A stretch of DNA of 64,000 nt from the NCBI RefSeq assembly GCF_001677275.1, contig NZ_CP016178.1, positions 558,001 through 622,000 on the forward strand. The letters are read 5' to 3'. This stretch comes from Vibrio breoganii. GTDB taxonomy: Bacteria; Pseudomonadota; Gammaproteobacteria; Enterobacterales; Vibrionaceae. The notes below the pieces were generated by a model. That model searched no databases. It saw nothing but the letters and a program-made list of their open reading frames with translations, and had not been told where the DNA came from. The translations under genes and the position numbers were made by a program. Of this stretch, positions 17,050-25,473 are shown piece after piece; the stretch's first letter is position 1, and each line of letters opens with the position of its first letter.

Positions 17050-19191
17050 TTATTGGTCGTAGATTTTTGAACGGTCAGAGCGGTTACGCTTGTGCCATGT
17101 GGTTTTTTGTTGACCCCCTGATTCCGCATATTCTGCAAATTCTGGGTAGGCATGGACTAAATCTGTGCGCTCTAAAGGCCATCTCCACTCTTCTGTCATC
17201 AATAGTGCCCATGGCAGGTTATTGTCGGTTTTAAAGTAGGTGCCTTGCTCAGGATTACTAGCATCCACGCCTAGGTTAAACATGGCGTCGCCGTTAAATT
17301 TCTCCGTTGGCGCATAGTCAGCTAAGTGAACCTCCCATTGTCGCCCTGGTTGAAATGGCAGTCCCTCACCATGGTAGTAACCTGGGGTTGCGAAGATGAA
17401 GGGGTCGTAAGGCATGGCCATCAGGTTACTGCGATCGCTATTAGTATCTAGTGTGATGTGCAGTTCAAAACTAAAGTTCTCGTCCTCGACACATCCAGCC
17501 TGAGTTCTGAAGAACGAACAAGTATTGGTTTTATAGTCTGTTAAGTCGGCATCTATGATGAAGATGGCTTCGTTACTGTCCAGCTCTAATCCGTTATCTT
17601 CTAGCAAAACGCCGTTGTGATATTGACGAGTTAACAGTGCATCGACATCAGTATGCAGAATACCTTGTAAACGCACCGCGAAGCCATTGTGATAATCAGC
17701 GCCAACTGCGGCTAATCGTCCTTGAACTAGGGATTTCTCTACTTGGTTGTCACGCAACACTTCTGTAACTCGATAGTGCATGACGACATCGTTCATGTCG
17801 TAATCGGCGGTGTACGGCCAGTTATCCTCATAGGCGAGGGTAGCGTAGCCCGTTTCACTAGGGAAATGTCGGATTGTGATGCCAGCGGTTGAGACATTGA
17901 TAGGGTGATCTTCTACTTCACCTGAGGTAGCGCCACCGAAATAATTCAGCCCTTGTTGTTGGCTAAATCTAAAGCGCGTCCATGTGCGCCCATCGACCGC
18001 GTTGTAATCTACGGTAAAGGGCAGGGCATTCAGACCGGCTGAGAGCTGAACATCTGAAAATACCTTCTCGCCTTCGTCATCAAAGTCGCCGTCTTGGTTC
18101 CAATCAAACCATGCAGACAGGTAGCCCTGAGTAGAGGCATTAATGCTAACGATAGAGTCTAGTCCAGGCTCAATGGCGGTTACGAAGCCTACACCTGATT
18201 CATCTGCAATGCCTGTCGTATCATCACTCAGCGGCGCGATAAGACCGTCTTGTTCTCCATCTGGTGATTGATTACCCAAGTAAGTAATGCCATCAAGTTG
18301 GTGGCGGGGACCATTGTTCATTAGGGTGGTGAGGTAACTGTCAGGCGCATCACCAAAGTCGATCATTGAGTCTTCATCTATGATGGGCGCATTGGCGCAG
18401 CGAGCGCCATCATTTTGAGACGAGCTCGGTCCGTCAGCAAATTTAACCGCTGGAACAATACCCTCTGCGATTTTTTCAGGATCAGAAAGATCCACACGAA
18501 AGATATCTCCATCACTATTACGAGAAACGTAGTAGTTGCCGTTTACGTCAAAGTAGCCTGCGCCAAAGGTGCCTGTTACGCCTGTATCGCCGATAGCGGT
18601 TGCGGCGCCTGTGGTGGTGTTAAAGCGATATAAGATGCCACTGCCATTATCGATGCCATACAGCTCTTCGTCGCCCGGATGAAATGCAAAGTCTGTTAGC
18701 CTTACGCTTGCCGTGTTACTGATCTGCTCTACGACAAGGTAAGTGCTAGGATCATCGTCTAATGGTGCAAGGTCTATTTTGAATAAGCCTTTACCTTGAC
18801 GGTATAGGTAGTAGACGTTGTTAATCACGTCACCCACATAAAAGGTGTGATCGGTTGGTAGGCCTACAGTGTTGAGGACTTCCGCCTGAAAGTTGTCACC
18901 CAATCGCACTATTTGTTTGTTGCCGGTGTCATAGCCATAGATATATCGGCTATCGAAATCAAAACCCACGGCATTGATATTGGTATTAAGCCCGGTATCA
19001 CCTTGTAGCAGTGCGGTTTGCCCTGTCACCAAATTGACTCCGTAAACCTGTACTGGGTTTGCTTGAAACAAATAGGCTTTACTTGGGCAAGTCTCAAATG
19101 CAGCCGCTTCGGCCTCTGAAGCCATAAAACTAGCTCCGGTAGCGACTAGAATGCCCAAAAGACTTTTGTTGAATCCTTTGTGGTTTGACAT
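17050..19191 (-). CDS. Secreted LruC/GEVED-domain surface protein
   Basis: 713 residues with a Sec signal peptide ending near ASEAEA-AAF (residue 30). Residues 40-260 carry beta-propeller-like repeats (VNLVTGQTALL, LYRFNTTTGAATAIGDT). Around 362 an Asp-rich calcium-loop-like segment, WFDWNQDGDFDDEGE, leads into the GEVED motif (SGEVEDHPINV, about 424). From about 460, DYDMNDVVMHYRVTEV opens the LruC domain, which runs to the end. LruC proteins are secreted or surface proteins of unknown function. Its promoter has the same sigma-54 element and enhancer box as the exopolysaccharide operon next door, so a biofilm-matrix role is a reasonable inference. Confidence 0.82.
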   Translation of the reverse strand: MSNHKGFNKSLLGILVATGASFMASEAEAAAFETCPSKAYLFQANPVQVYGVNLVTGQTALLQGDTGLNTNINAVGFDFDSRYIYGYDTGNKQIVRLGDNFQAEVLNTVGLPTDHTFYVGDVINNVYYLYRQGKGLFKIDLAPLDDDPSTYLVVEQISNTASVRLTDFAFHPGDEELYGIDNGSGILYRFNTTTGAATAIGDTGVTGTFGAGYFDVNGNYYVSRNSDGDIFRVDLSDPEKIAEGIVPAVKFADGPSSSQNDGARCANAPIIDEDSMIDFGDAPDSYLTTLMNNGPRHQLDGITYLGNQSPDGEQDGLIAPLSDDTTGIADESGVGFVTAIEPGLDSIVSINASTQGYLSAWFDWNQDGDFDDEGEKVFSDVQLSAGLNALPFTVDYNAVDGRTWTRFRFSQQQGLNYFGGATSGEVEDHPINVSTAGITIRHFPSETGYATLAYEDNWPYTADYDMNDVVMHYRVTEVLRDNQVEKSLVQGRLAAVGADYHNGFAVRLQGILHTDVDALLTRQYHNGVLLEDNGLELDSNEAIFIIDADLTDYKTNTCSFFRTQAGCVEDENFSFELHITLDTNSDRSNLMAMPYDPFIFATPGYYHGEGLPFQPGRQWEVHLADYAPTEKFNGDAMFNLGVDASNPEQGTYFKTDNNLPWALLMTEEWRWPLERTDLVHAYPEFAEYAESGGQQKTTWHKRNRSDRSKIYDQ

Positions 19192-19263
19192 CTTAATTTC
19201 CCTATACGTTGATGGCGCCAGTAGTGGTGAATAACCGGCTAATGTTGTTCGTACTAGAGGTAT

Positions 19264-19280
19264 TCCAAGATGCGTGCCAA
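19264..19280 (-). promoter_or_regulatory. Putative sigma-54 promoter of the LruC operon
   Basis: On the minus strand TTGGCACG-CATC-TTGGA matches the -24 element fully; the -12 has GG where GC is usual. It is 73 bp upstream of the LruC ATG. The same -24 sequence with the same flank (TTAA-GTTGGCACG) occurs before the glycosyltransferase operon at 22426. Confidence 0.65.
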
Positions 19281-19329
19281 CTTAAAAGGGCCGTTAATGG
19301 GGAAAATCGAGCGATTGTTGCTGATTTGA

Positions 19330-19344
19330 TTCTCATTTTGAGAA
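19330..19344 (-). promoter_or_regulatory. SypG-like enhancer box before the LruC operon
   Basis: TTCTCATTTTGAGAA is a perfect palindrome (TTCTCA-N3-TGAGAA) that fits the SypG-binding consensus TTCTCANNNTGMDWN described for Vibrio fischeri syp promoters. It is 50 bp upstream of the sigma-54 -24 element, where a bacterial enhancer-binding protein would be expected. Confidence 0.65.
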
Positions 19345-19371
19345 AACCCCGAAAATCCGCAATCTAGAAAT

Positions 19372-19396
19372 AAAAAAAAGCCCAACTAGGTTGGGC
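19372..19396 (-). terminator. Rho-independent terminator of the EPS operon
   Basis: Perfect stem GCCCAAC/GTTGGGC with a 3-nt loop and eight Ts on the minus strand, 44 bp after the stop codon of the sugar transferase gene. Confidence 0.9.
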
Positions 19397-19439
19397 AAAT
19401 GGAGATTCTTAGCATTTAAAAGGAAGTGATTTTCAGTAG

Positions 19440-20078
19440 TTACTGGCCTCTGCCATCGACCATGATGCGCAATGTTTTTACTGTGATCTGAAAATCAGTG
19501 ACGAACCAATTTCGAACTGAGTTGTGAGATAGGGCATAGCTGTGGTCATAACCTACCTTTGAGCGAACATCTTCTATGGAGGTATCGTAGCCTTGATTCA
19601 CCTGAGCAAGGCCGGTAATACCTGGCAGTACCCCGTAGGTACGGTCTGCAAAAAAAGGGATCTCTTTTTCTAAGGTTTTGTAAAACACTGGGCGCTCTGG
19701 GCGAGGACCAATGAGCGACATTTCTCCTTTCAACACGTTAAACAGTTGTGGCAGTTCATCTAAGCGAGTTTTTCTTAGAAAGCGGCCTACAGGTGTAATT
19801 CGCGGGTCGTGCTTAGTTGCCCATGCTGCACCTTTTGCTTCTGCATCTTGATACATAGTGCGGAATTTAATGATCTCAAACAGAGCCATTTTATTAGGTG
19901 TCGATTTCCCTACTCGCAATTGACGATAGAACAACGGACCCTTTGAGGTGCCGAGAATGGCAATGGCGATAAATGGCATTAGAGGTAGCAATAAGGCGAT
20001 ACCAATTAGTGACCCGGTAACGTCGAAAAAGCGTTTACCTAAGGTGATGGTATTGTTCTTTTTGGTAAGCGTGTACAT
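19440..20078 (-). CDS. Undecaprenyl-phosphate sugar phosphotransferase
   Basis: 212 residues, the short (single-domain) bacterial sugar transferase. These monotopic enzymes start a glycan by moving a sugar-phosphate onto the lipid carrier at the inner membrane. An N-terminal hydrophobic helix (DVTGSLIGIALLLPLMPFI) is followed by the conserved KFRTM, LRKTRLDELPQLFNVLKGEMSLIGPRPERP and PGITGLAQVNQGYD. Last gene of a three-gene operon with two glycosyltransferases (25 bp after the GT2 gene); a terminator follows at 19372. Expected role: initiation of an exopolysaccharide. Confidence 0.92.
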   Translation of the reverse strand: MYTLTKKNNTITLGKRFFDVTGSLIGIALLLPLMPFIAIAILGTSKGPLFYRQLRVGKSTPNKMALFEIIKFRTMYQDAEAKGAAWATKHDPRITPVGRFLRKTRLDELPQLFNVLKGEMSLIGPRPERPVFYKTLEKEIPFFADRTYGVLPGITGLAQVNQGYDTSIEDVRSKVGYDHSYALSHNSVRNWFVTDFQITVKTLRIMVDGRGQ

Positions 20079-20103
20079 AAGTAATTCCTTTTAAACTAAC
20101 AAG

Positions 20104-21276
20104 TTAGTGGCTATTTTTGATAACCAGGTAGCGTAGACCACCGATCAGATTGGCGGTGTGTCCTAGTAATATGTAATGAATGAGTCCAAAGGGTTTGAAT
20201 GACAGCAGCGGGGGACATACCCAACACACAAGGCTGGTGGCATAAATCGCAAGCTGCAGGTAAAAGGCGATTTGGAAAACAGCGTATTGTTGCAGTAATG
20301 CACTGCTTACAAGGGTGGCAAGCATTAGATATGGCATTAACAAACGAAGGCCTTTCCCTGAAAAGAAAGCGAACGCTATCGCCTTAAACCTTGGATGGAA
20401 TAATCCAAAAAGAGTAATGGCCTGCTGCATGTTTCCGGCTGAGATTCTTAGGCGACGTGTAAAGTCATCGCTGAGTTGCGTAGGTTGCATCTCGGTGGCA
20501 ATTACATTGGTGTCGTAGTCTGCTAGATAACCTTTTTGAACAATTCGCATTGGCAAAATGAAATCATCATTGATGCTGTTTGAGGCCAAAGGCTGAAACA
20601 GGTGACTACGAAACACGTAGAATGCTCCGTGCGAGCCAATAGAGGTCGCGAGATTTGCCTCGGCAGATTTAATGCTGCTTTGATACTGCCAATATTTTTC
20701 TTCCCCCTCGCTGCCGCAATCAAATAACGAGTAGGTGCCGTTTACAACGCCCACTTGCTCATTTTGAAAGTGAGATTCAGCAATCAGTAAGGCATCGATA
20801 GAAATCAGCGAAGTCACATCACTGAGTACGGTCAAGTCAGACTGAATCGATTCCATGGCTTCGTTGATGATGGCGACTTTACCGCGGTTTTGCTTATGCT
20901 CAATAACCTCAAACAGAGTGTCAGCACAAATGGCTTCTTGAATGGTGGCGGTGGCGACATTCGCTGTGTTGTCACTGCATCCATCACAGATGATCTTTAC
21001 TGACAGTTTTTGTGTGGGGTAATCCAATGAGGCGGTGTTGCGGATCTTGTCAGCAATCCACTTTTCTTCATTGTAGGCTGGGATAATAACCGTAATGGTA
21101 GGGCGTTCGCTGTCTTCGGCTGTTTTTTGAAAGTGACGCAGCGAAACCGTGTTTTCTTCTTTTACTGTGCGTTTAGCGATGAACTTAAGCAGCAGAGGAT
21201 ACCCTACGTGGTGGTAGACAATAAGAAAGCTAGCGACAACGAATACTGCAATAAGTAGAGCGTGGTAAGTAGACAT
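20104..21276 (-). CDS. Family 2 glycosyltransferase, membrane-bound
   Basis: 390 residues. One N-terminal membrane helix, then a GT2 catalytic domain: TVIIPAYNEEKWIADKI (about residues 60-76), ICDGCSDNTANVA with the DxSD-like nucleotide-binding motif, LTVLSDVTS as the DxD position, and DDFILPMRIVQKG further on. Three or four C-terminal hydrophobic helices start near residue 300. The layout is that of processive or polyprenol-linked glycosyltransferases that act on the inner leaflet. It starts 2 bp after the stop of the GT4 gene, so the two are tightly coupled. Confidence 0.88.
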   Translation of the reverse strand: MSTYHALLIAVFVVASFLIVYHHVGYPLLLKFIAKRTVKEENTVSLRHFQKTAEDSERPTITVIIPAYNEEKWIADKIRNTASLDYPTQKLSVKIICDGCSDNTANVATATIQEAICADTLFEVIEHKQNRGKVAIINEAMESIQSDLTVLSDVTSLISIDALLIAESHFQNEQVGVVNGTYSLFDCGSEGEEKYWQYQSSIKSAEANLATSIGSHGAFYVFRSHLFQPLASNSINDDFILPMRIVQKGYLADYDTNVIATEMQPTQLSDDFTRRLRISAGNMQQAITLFGLFHPRFKAIAFAFFSGKGLRLLMPYLMLATLVSSALLQQYAVFQIAFYLQLAIYATSLVCWVCPPLLSFKPFGLIHYILLGHTANLIGGLRYLVIKNSH

Positions 21277-21278
21277 GA

Positions 21279-22361
21279 TTAAGCTCCGATATTAGCGAGT
21301 TGTTGATAACGAGAGACGACGTCACGAATATCGTGTTTGTTAACGACATGCTCTCTTGGTGAGGTGCTGGATGGCTTAAAAGCTTTGATGGCTTGTGCGA
21401 GTTTTTGGGAACAGTTTGCTTCCACCAATAGTCCGCTATCTGGGCACAGGGTTTCGGCAGATGCACCGACATCAGTCACTAGGGTAGGCGTGCCACACGA
21501 TTGCGCCTCAATAGCGGTTAATGGAAAACCTTCGTGGCGAGAGGGTAAGCAAAACAGATCTAAGCTTTGATAAAACATCGGCATATTTTCCAATCGACCT
21601 AGGAAAAACACTCGTTTTTCTAGACCTAATCGATCAGTGAGGGTTTTAAGCGCTTCAAATTGAGAACCGTCACCGGCGATGGCTAATTGGTATTGCTGAG
21701 GGAGTTCGCTTATCGCCTGAATCAGCAAGTCATGACCTTTAACAGACTCCAAACGTCCTGCTGTGCCTATTAAGGTTTTGTCTTTAGGTAGGTTTAGTGC
21801 CTCTCTAGACGCTTGTTTTTGTCCCTCAACAAAGCGCAAGGTATCAATGCCATTGTGGATGGTTGTAAGCTTTGAATGAGCAAACAGCTCATCTAATCGT
21901 TTTTCAACCTTAAAGGCATCCGCGACAACCATAGGTTGCACCCACATTAGCAATGCACGCTGCAATTGACGGTGCTTAAAGCTATTTAGATGCCACACGT
22001 CGTGTTCAGTGTGAAGCTTAGCCTTGATGCCACACTGCTTTGCAGCAAGGCCAGCATAAAGAAGGGGGCCAATGTGATGAGTGTGAACAACATCGACACC
22101 TAGCTCACGGAACAAAGCACTAAGGTCAGAGATGGTTTTTAGACTGAAGGCATCGGGTTTGTTAAGAAAAACTAAGTGATTCGCAAAATCTTTAAGTCGA
22201 GGCCACTTTTCTAAGGCTTGCTGTTTGGTTCCCTGCAGGCTGACAATATACACCTCGTGATCAACGCTACTAAAAGAAACGAAGTCCAGTGCCAAACTCT
22301 CGATACCCCCAGGGGCAAGATGCTGCACCACGTGAACGACAGTTTTAATATCCTTTTTCAT
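21279..22361 (-). CDS. Family 4 glycosyltransferase
   Basis: 360 residues, GT-B fold. The N-terminal acceptor domain begins VVHVVQHLAPGGIESLALDF, typical of EPS-cluster GT4 enzymes. The C-terminal nucleotide-sugar domain has GTAGRLESVKGHDLLIQAI, FLGRLENMPMFYQSLDLFCLPSRHEGFPLTAIEAQSCGTPTLV with the EX7E-type pattern. First gene of the operon that ends with the sugar transferase. It has its own sigma-54-like promoter and SypG-like boxes. Sugar specificity cannot be told. The operon lacks flippase and polymerase genes, so it must work with a larger cluster elsewhere. Confidence 0.9.
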   Translation of the reverse strand: MKKDIKTVVHVVQHLAPGGIESLALDFVSFSSVDHEVYIVSLQGTKQQALEKWPRLKDFANHLVFLNKPDAFSLKTISDLSALFRELGVDVVHTHHIGPLLYAGLAAKQCGIKAKLHTEHDVWHLNSFKHRQLQRALLMWVQPMVVADAFKVEKRLDELFAHSKLTTIHNGIDTLRFVEGQKQASREALNLPKDKTLIGTAGRLESVKGHDLLIQAISELPQQYQLAIAGDGSQFEALKTLTDRLGLEKRVFFLGRLENMPMFYQSLDLFCLPSRHEGFPLTAIEAQSCGTPTLVTDVGASAETLCPDSGLLVEANCSQKLAQAIKAFKPSSTSPREHVVNKHDIRDVVSRYQQLANIGA

Positions 22362-22425
22362 AACGATTCCTTGTGTAGAGTCTTAGCGTGTTGCAAGGCA
22401 ACAAAAATTCACTATGATTGTACTT

Positions 22426-22442
22426 AGCAGGAGTCGTGCCAA
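22426..22442 (-). promoter_or_regulatory. Sigma-54 promoter of the exopolysaccharide operon
   Basis: On the minus strand TTGGCACG-ACTC-CTGCT has the invariant GG at -24 and GC at -12 with correct spacing. It lies 65 bp upstream of the GT4 ATG. This is the better of the two sigma-54 matches in the window. Confidence 0.78.
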
Positions 22443-22468
22443 CTTTAATTCATTGTTTTATTGTGGTT

Positions 22469-22504
22469 TTCTCAGGCTGGCAATGTGTTTTCTTACTCTG
22501 AGAA
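22469..22504 (-). promoter_or_regulatory. Two SypG-like enhancer boxes before the EPS operon
   Basis: TTCTTACTCTGAGAA (22490-22504) differs by one base in the arms from the perfect palindrome before the LruC operon and sits about the same distance (47 bp) upstream of its -24 element. A second near-match, TTCTCAGGCTGGCAA, starts at 22469. Confidence 0.6.
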
Positions 22505-22582
22505 TCATTTTGAAAGGAATAACGGATGATTGCGGGTGCATTTTTTGAAAATAAAGAGCGGGAAAGTAAAAAGTAGGGAAAG

Positions 22583-22610
22583 TAAAAAGCCGAGCGTTAA
22601 ATGGCTCGGC
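22583..22610 (-). terminator. Rho-independent terminator of the acetyltransferase gene
   Basis: Perfect stem GCCGAGC/GCTCGGC with an 8-nt loop and TTTTT on the minus strand, about 58 bp past the stop codon, beyond the 8-bp repeat array. Confidence 0.85.
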
Positions 22611-22620
22611 GATATAATGC

Positions 22621-22668
22621 TAGGAAGCTAGGAAGCTAGGAAGCTAGGAAGCTAGGAAGCTAGGAAGC
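22621..22668 (-). repeat. 8-bp tandem array (TAGGAAGC)6
   Basis: Six exact copies of TAGGAAGC with a partial unit at each end. The stop codon of the gene at 22668-23309 (TAG on the minus strand) is formed by the edge of the array, so the repeat lies between stop codon and terminator. Like the 7-bp array at 5562, each junction contains CTAG. Confidence 0.95.
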
Positions 22669-23309
22669 TAGATTTCGTTTCCGATATCCCAAGCCGCGGA
22701 AGCGCTTTTGAGTGCTGTGATGTCAGAGGCACATAGATAGCGCTTTAACGCTTCAAATTTCTCTGATGGCCAGTTGTAGACGTCTAGGCTTAGTAGATCT
22801 TCAATGATTTTTGGATCAAAGCGACTTTTGATGAGTTTTGCTGGCGAGCCTGCCACAATCGAGTATGGCGCAACATCTTTAGTCACCACACTATTAGCGG
22901 CTACAACTGCGCCTTCACCAATAGTAATACCGGGCATGATCATCGCTCGCATACCAAGCCAAGCGCCATCGCCTATTTGCGTGTCGCCTTTCCCTATGTA
23001 CGCTTCATCTATGTAATCCATAAATGGATATAGACAAAACCAATCCACCCTGTGGGTATGATTGCCACCCATTAGAATGACGACTTCAGCCCCAACACAG
23101 ACATAATCGCCGATAAAGAGCTTATCAATTGCCCATCGGGGTTCCCATTCACGACTTATCTTATCGCCGTGCAGATATCGGACGACTGACTCCTCAAAGC
23201 CATTGTCCCAACAGTCACTGTAATAACTGTGCTTACCTTTAATATGGATATTGGGATTGCTGACGACCTCATGCAACAATTGGTATTTTGACCAATGTTT
23301 TTCTTGCAT
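22668..23309 (-). CDS. CatB/Vat-like hexapeptide acetyltransferase
   Basis: 213 residues with left-handed beta-helix repeats (IGDYVCVGAEVVILMGG, IGDGAWLGMRAMIMPG, IGEGAVVAANSVVTKDV) and the ending VAGSPAKLIKSRF typical of xenobiotic acetyltransferases. The NHTHRVDWFCLYPF segment carries the catalytic His. The CatB/Vat group includes chloramphenicol and streptogramin acetyltransferases, but many chromosomal vibrio members have no proven resistance role. It is next to exopolysaccharide genes, so a sugar O-acetyl substrate is equally possible. Own terminator; no sigma-54 motif upstream. Confidence 0.85.
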   Translation of the reverse strand: MQEKHWSKYQLLHEVVSNPNIHIKGKHSYYSDCWDNGFEESVVRYLHGDKISREWEPRWAIDKLFIGDYVCVGAEVVILMGGNHTHRVDWFCLYPFMDYIDEAYIGKGDTQIGDGAWLGMRAMIMPGITIGEGAVVAANSVVTKDVAPYSIVAGSPAKLIKSRFDPKIIEDLLSLDVYNWPSEKFEALKRYLCASDITALKSASAAWDIGNEI

Positions 23310-23466
23310 AGTGTTACCTCTAAAAGTGTACGAATAATTAGCTAAAAATTACAGTGTCACGTTTTAGAAGTCAGTGAATACGGGGTTGCTTGAGGAGAGG
23401 GGTTAGTTTCATTGTGTTATCTGAGTAATTGGAACGGTACAAGGATATCACAGCGAGCAATGAACT

Positions 23467-23502
23467 ATAAAAACAAAATCGACAAGCATGAGCTTGTCGA
23501 TT
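23467..23502 (-). terminator. Rho-independent terminator of the bat operon
   Basis: Perfect 11-bp stem AATCGACAAGC/GCTTGTCGATT with a 4-nt loop, followed on the minus strand by TTTTGTTTTT. It is 30 bp after the batD stop codon. Confidence 0.9.
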
Positions 23503-23531
23503 ACCAAGTGACTACTTAGATCAAACCCTTT

Positions 23532-24857
23532 CTATGGATTAAGTCGCCAATCAAAACCCTCAGGCGTTGAGCTTAACTCTTTGCTCGTCACAGCACTGAG
23601 TAAGATCTGAGCCTGCTGTTGTGTTAGAGGCTGCTTGTTATCACTATTAGCAAAAGAGTAGCTGAGCAATTGCTTCCAAATGGTTGCAGATTCGCTATCT
23701 AGTCTATCGGTAAATGTTCGGTTTCCTGCTATCAAGTAAAGGTGGTCGACCGCCTCAGCAAAGCGTTGACCCTCGGCCGCAGATTGATACTGCTTGATCT
23801 TAACGCCTACGTCGACCTTGGCCGGCGTCTTTTCTTGGGTGCTTGGCTTGCCTTTACGTTTCATCACCACGGTAATAACCAGGCCAACAAAAACCAGTAG
23901 ACCAATCAGGTAAACGCCGTATTTAGACGCAAATCCTGTTATATCCTCAAGGTAGTTATGAGCTTGTAAGAGTGCACTACTAGACCCAACTTGAAACTCA
24001 AGAGGGTCAGTGGTCAGCGTCTTGAGTTCATTAGTCTCAGTGTCCCACCACTGTATTGATTGTGAAGGGATGACTAGCTTACCGGACTCTTGAAATACCA
24101 CAGTAACTGCTTGGTTTAAAACAGCAGTATTGCGCTTACTTAAGCGATCAAAGATATTCTCTTTGGCGACGGGTTTTTGGTAAACCTCAACACCGGCAAT
24201 GTCTGGTACGTTCACATCCGGCAGAAGCATCATATGTGAGTTCTTTACCTTCAGCTGGTAGGTGAGTACCACAGCTTCACCGACCTCAAACGCATCGCTG
24301 ATAGGTTTATCTGTTTTAAGCGTGAACGCCGCATCTGTGCCAGATACAAACTCGTTAGTCGTATCAAGCGACGCAGGCATTTCAACATTAAACGTCGTCT
24401 CCTCAGAGGAAACCGTGCCTTTTAGCGGGTTTTCTTTATCATTATCAAGCACAACCGCAACGTCAAAGCTCGGTATTACAAAGGTGCCTGCCGTAAGAGG
24501 GTAGATATACAGCTTCGCCGTTTGCGTATACCATTTTTGGCCATCTAGCATGCGTGCAGAGCGCGCCACTTGTTGGTCGTCTTTTTTGACCACTGCATTT
24601 TTTAGATCCAGATAGGGCATTACCATCGCATCTTCAAATGGTTGTGTGCTGCTGATCTCTACTTCAACCAAAACCTGTTGTTTCGGAGCAATGCTTTCGC
24701 TTTTCACATCGACTGAGAGTGCCAATTGTTTATCATCAATGATTGGCTGAAGGTCATTGGCAAGGGTGGTGTTAGACACTGCCATCAACATCAAACCCAG
24801 AGATAGCGAAGAGAGCCAATTGAAAAGCCAGTTCTTCGATGGATTATTCTTGTTCAT
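23532..24857 (-). CDS. batD: BatD-like periplasmic protein
   Basis: 441 residues: signal peptide (LSLGLMLMAVSNTTLA), a beta-rich periplasmic region with BatD/oxygen-tolerance features (VEISSTQPFEDAMVMPYL, GEAVVLTYQLKVKNSHMMLLPDV), then one membrane helix at about 318-334 (YLIGLLVFVGLVITVVM) and a cytoplasmic tail. Last gene of the moxR-DUF58-DUF4381-batA-batB-batC-batD operon, and it overlaps batC by 14 bp. Bat proteins are linked to envelope stress and aerotolerance in other bacteria; the molecular mechanism is not settled. Confidence 0.85.
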   Translation of the reverse strand: MNKNNPSKNWLFNWLSSLSLGLMLMAVSNTTLANDLQPIIDDKQLALSVDVKSESIAPKQQVLVEVEISSTQPFEDAMVMPYLDLKNAVVKKDDQQVARSARMLDGQKWYTQTAKLYIYPLTAGTFVIPSFDVAVVLDNDKENPLKGTVSSEETTFNVEMPASLDTTNEFVSGTDAAFTLKTDKPISDAFEVGEAVVLTYQLKVKNSHMMLLPDVNVPDIAGVEVYQKPVAKENIFDRLSKRNTAVLNQAVTVVFQESGKLVIPSQSIQWWDTETNELKTLTTDPLEFQVGSSSALLQAHNYLEDITGFASKYGVYLIGLLVFVGLVITVVMKRKGKPSTQEKTPAKVDVGVKIKQYQSAAEGQRFAEAVDHLYLIAGNRTFTDRLDSESATIWKQLLSYSFANSDNKQPLTQQQAQILLSAVTSKELSSTPEGFDWRLNP

Positions 24858-25473
24858 TTGCGTATTCCTGTTGAAACTTTTGTCGCAAGAACTTTGAAGG
24901 ATCTTGTCTAACCTGCTTTAACCAAACCTGATCAGAGAGCTCGGCCTCGATACCTTCCGAAGCTTCTTCTTCGCTGGTGGCAATGTTTCTATCATCAATC
25001 ATTTTCTCGCCTTCTTTCTTTTCTAAAGGCGCATTCTTTAGCTTTTCGATAGAAGCATTCATGACCTCAATATTCTGCTGCATCTCTTGCTGCAAGGCAG
25101 GGTCCTGGCTTAGCTCAACATAGAGTGCTTTGGCTTGCTCAAATTGATTAGAATAGGCAAATACATTCGCCAACAAATATTTTGATTTAGCATCTTCACG
25201 ACCTTTAAGCAGCGTCATTGCGCTTTGAAAGTCACCAGCGAGATAGGCGCTGCGAGCTTTCCACTCTTGTGAATCAAATGAGGACTGAGCCTTGGCGTAG
25301 TCTCCTTGCTGGAAATATATATGCCCTTGTTGGTCTTTGGTTAGCCAAAAGTTCATGAAGCGAGCAGGGGATAAAGCCCCCCATAGCGCCAATACCACAA
25401 GGATTAAGAGAATCCATTGCCAGCTTGGTCTTTGCTTGAACCAATCCATACGCGATTGTTTGATGGTTACCAT
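24844..25473 (-). CDS. BatC-like TPR protein
   Basis: 209 residues from the ATG at 25473 (a GTG four codons earlier is possible). One N-terminal membrane helix (WQWILLILVVLALWGALS), then TPR-like helices (HIYFQQGDYAKAQSSF, YLLANVFAYSNQFEQAKALYVEL) and an acidic C-terminal stretch. In many proteobacteria this TPR part is fused to BatB; here it is a separate gene that overlaps the batB stop codon (ATGGTAA), so translation is probably coupled. Confidence 0.78.
   Translation of the reverse strand: MVTIKQSRMDWFKQRPSWQWILLILVVLALWGALSPARFMNFWLTKDQQGHIYFQQGDYAKAQSSFDSQEWKARSAYLAGDFQSAMTLLKGREDAKSKYLLANVFAYSNQFEQAKALYVELSQDPALQQEMQQNIEVMNASIEKLKNAPLEKKEGEKMIDDRNIATSEEEASEGIEAELSDQVWLKQVRQDPSKFLRQKFQQEYANEQE

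Noticed and set aside
22668..23309. Chloramphenicol or streptogramin resistance gene
   Set aside because: The fold is right, but many chromosomal vibrio members have no resistance role and the context is polysaccharide synthesis, so I call only the family.
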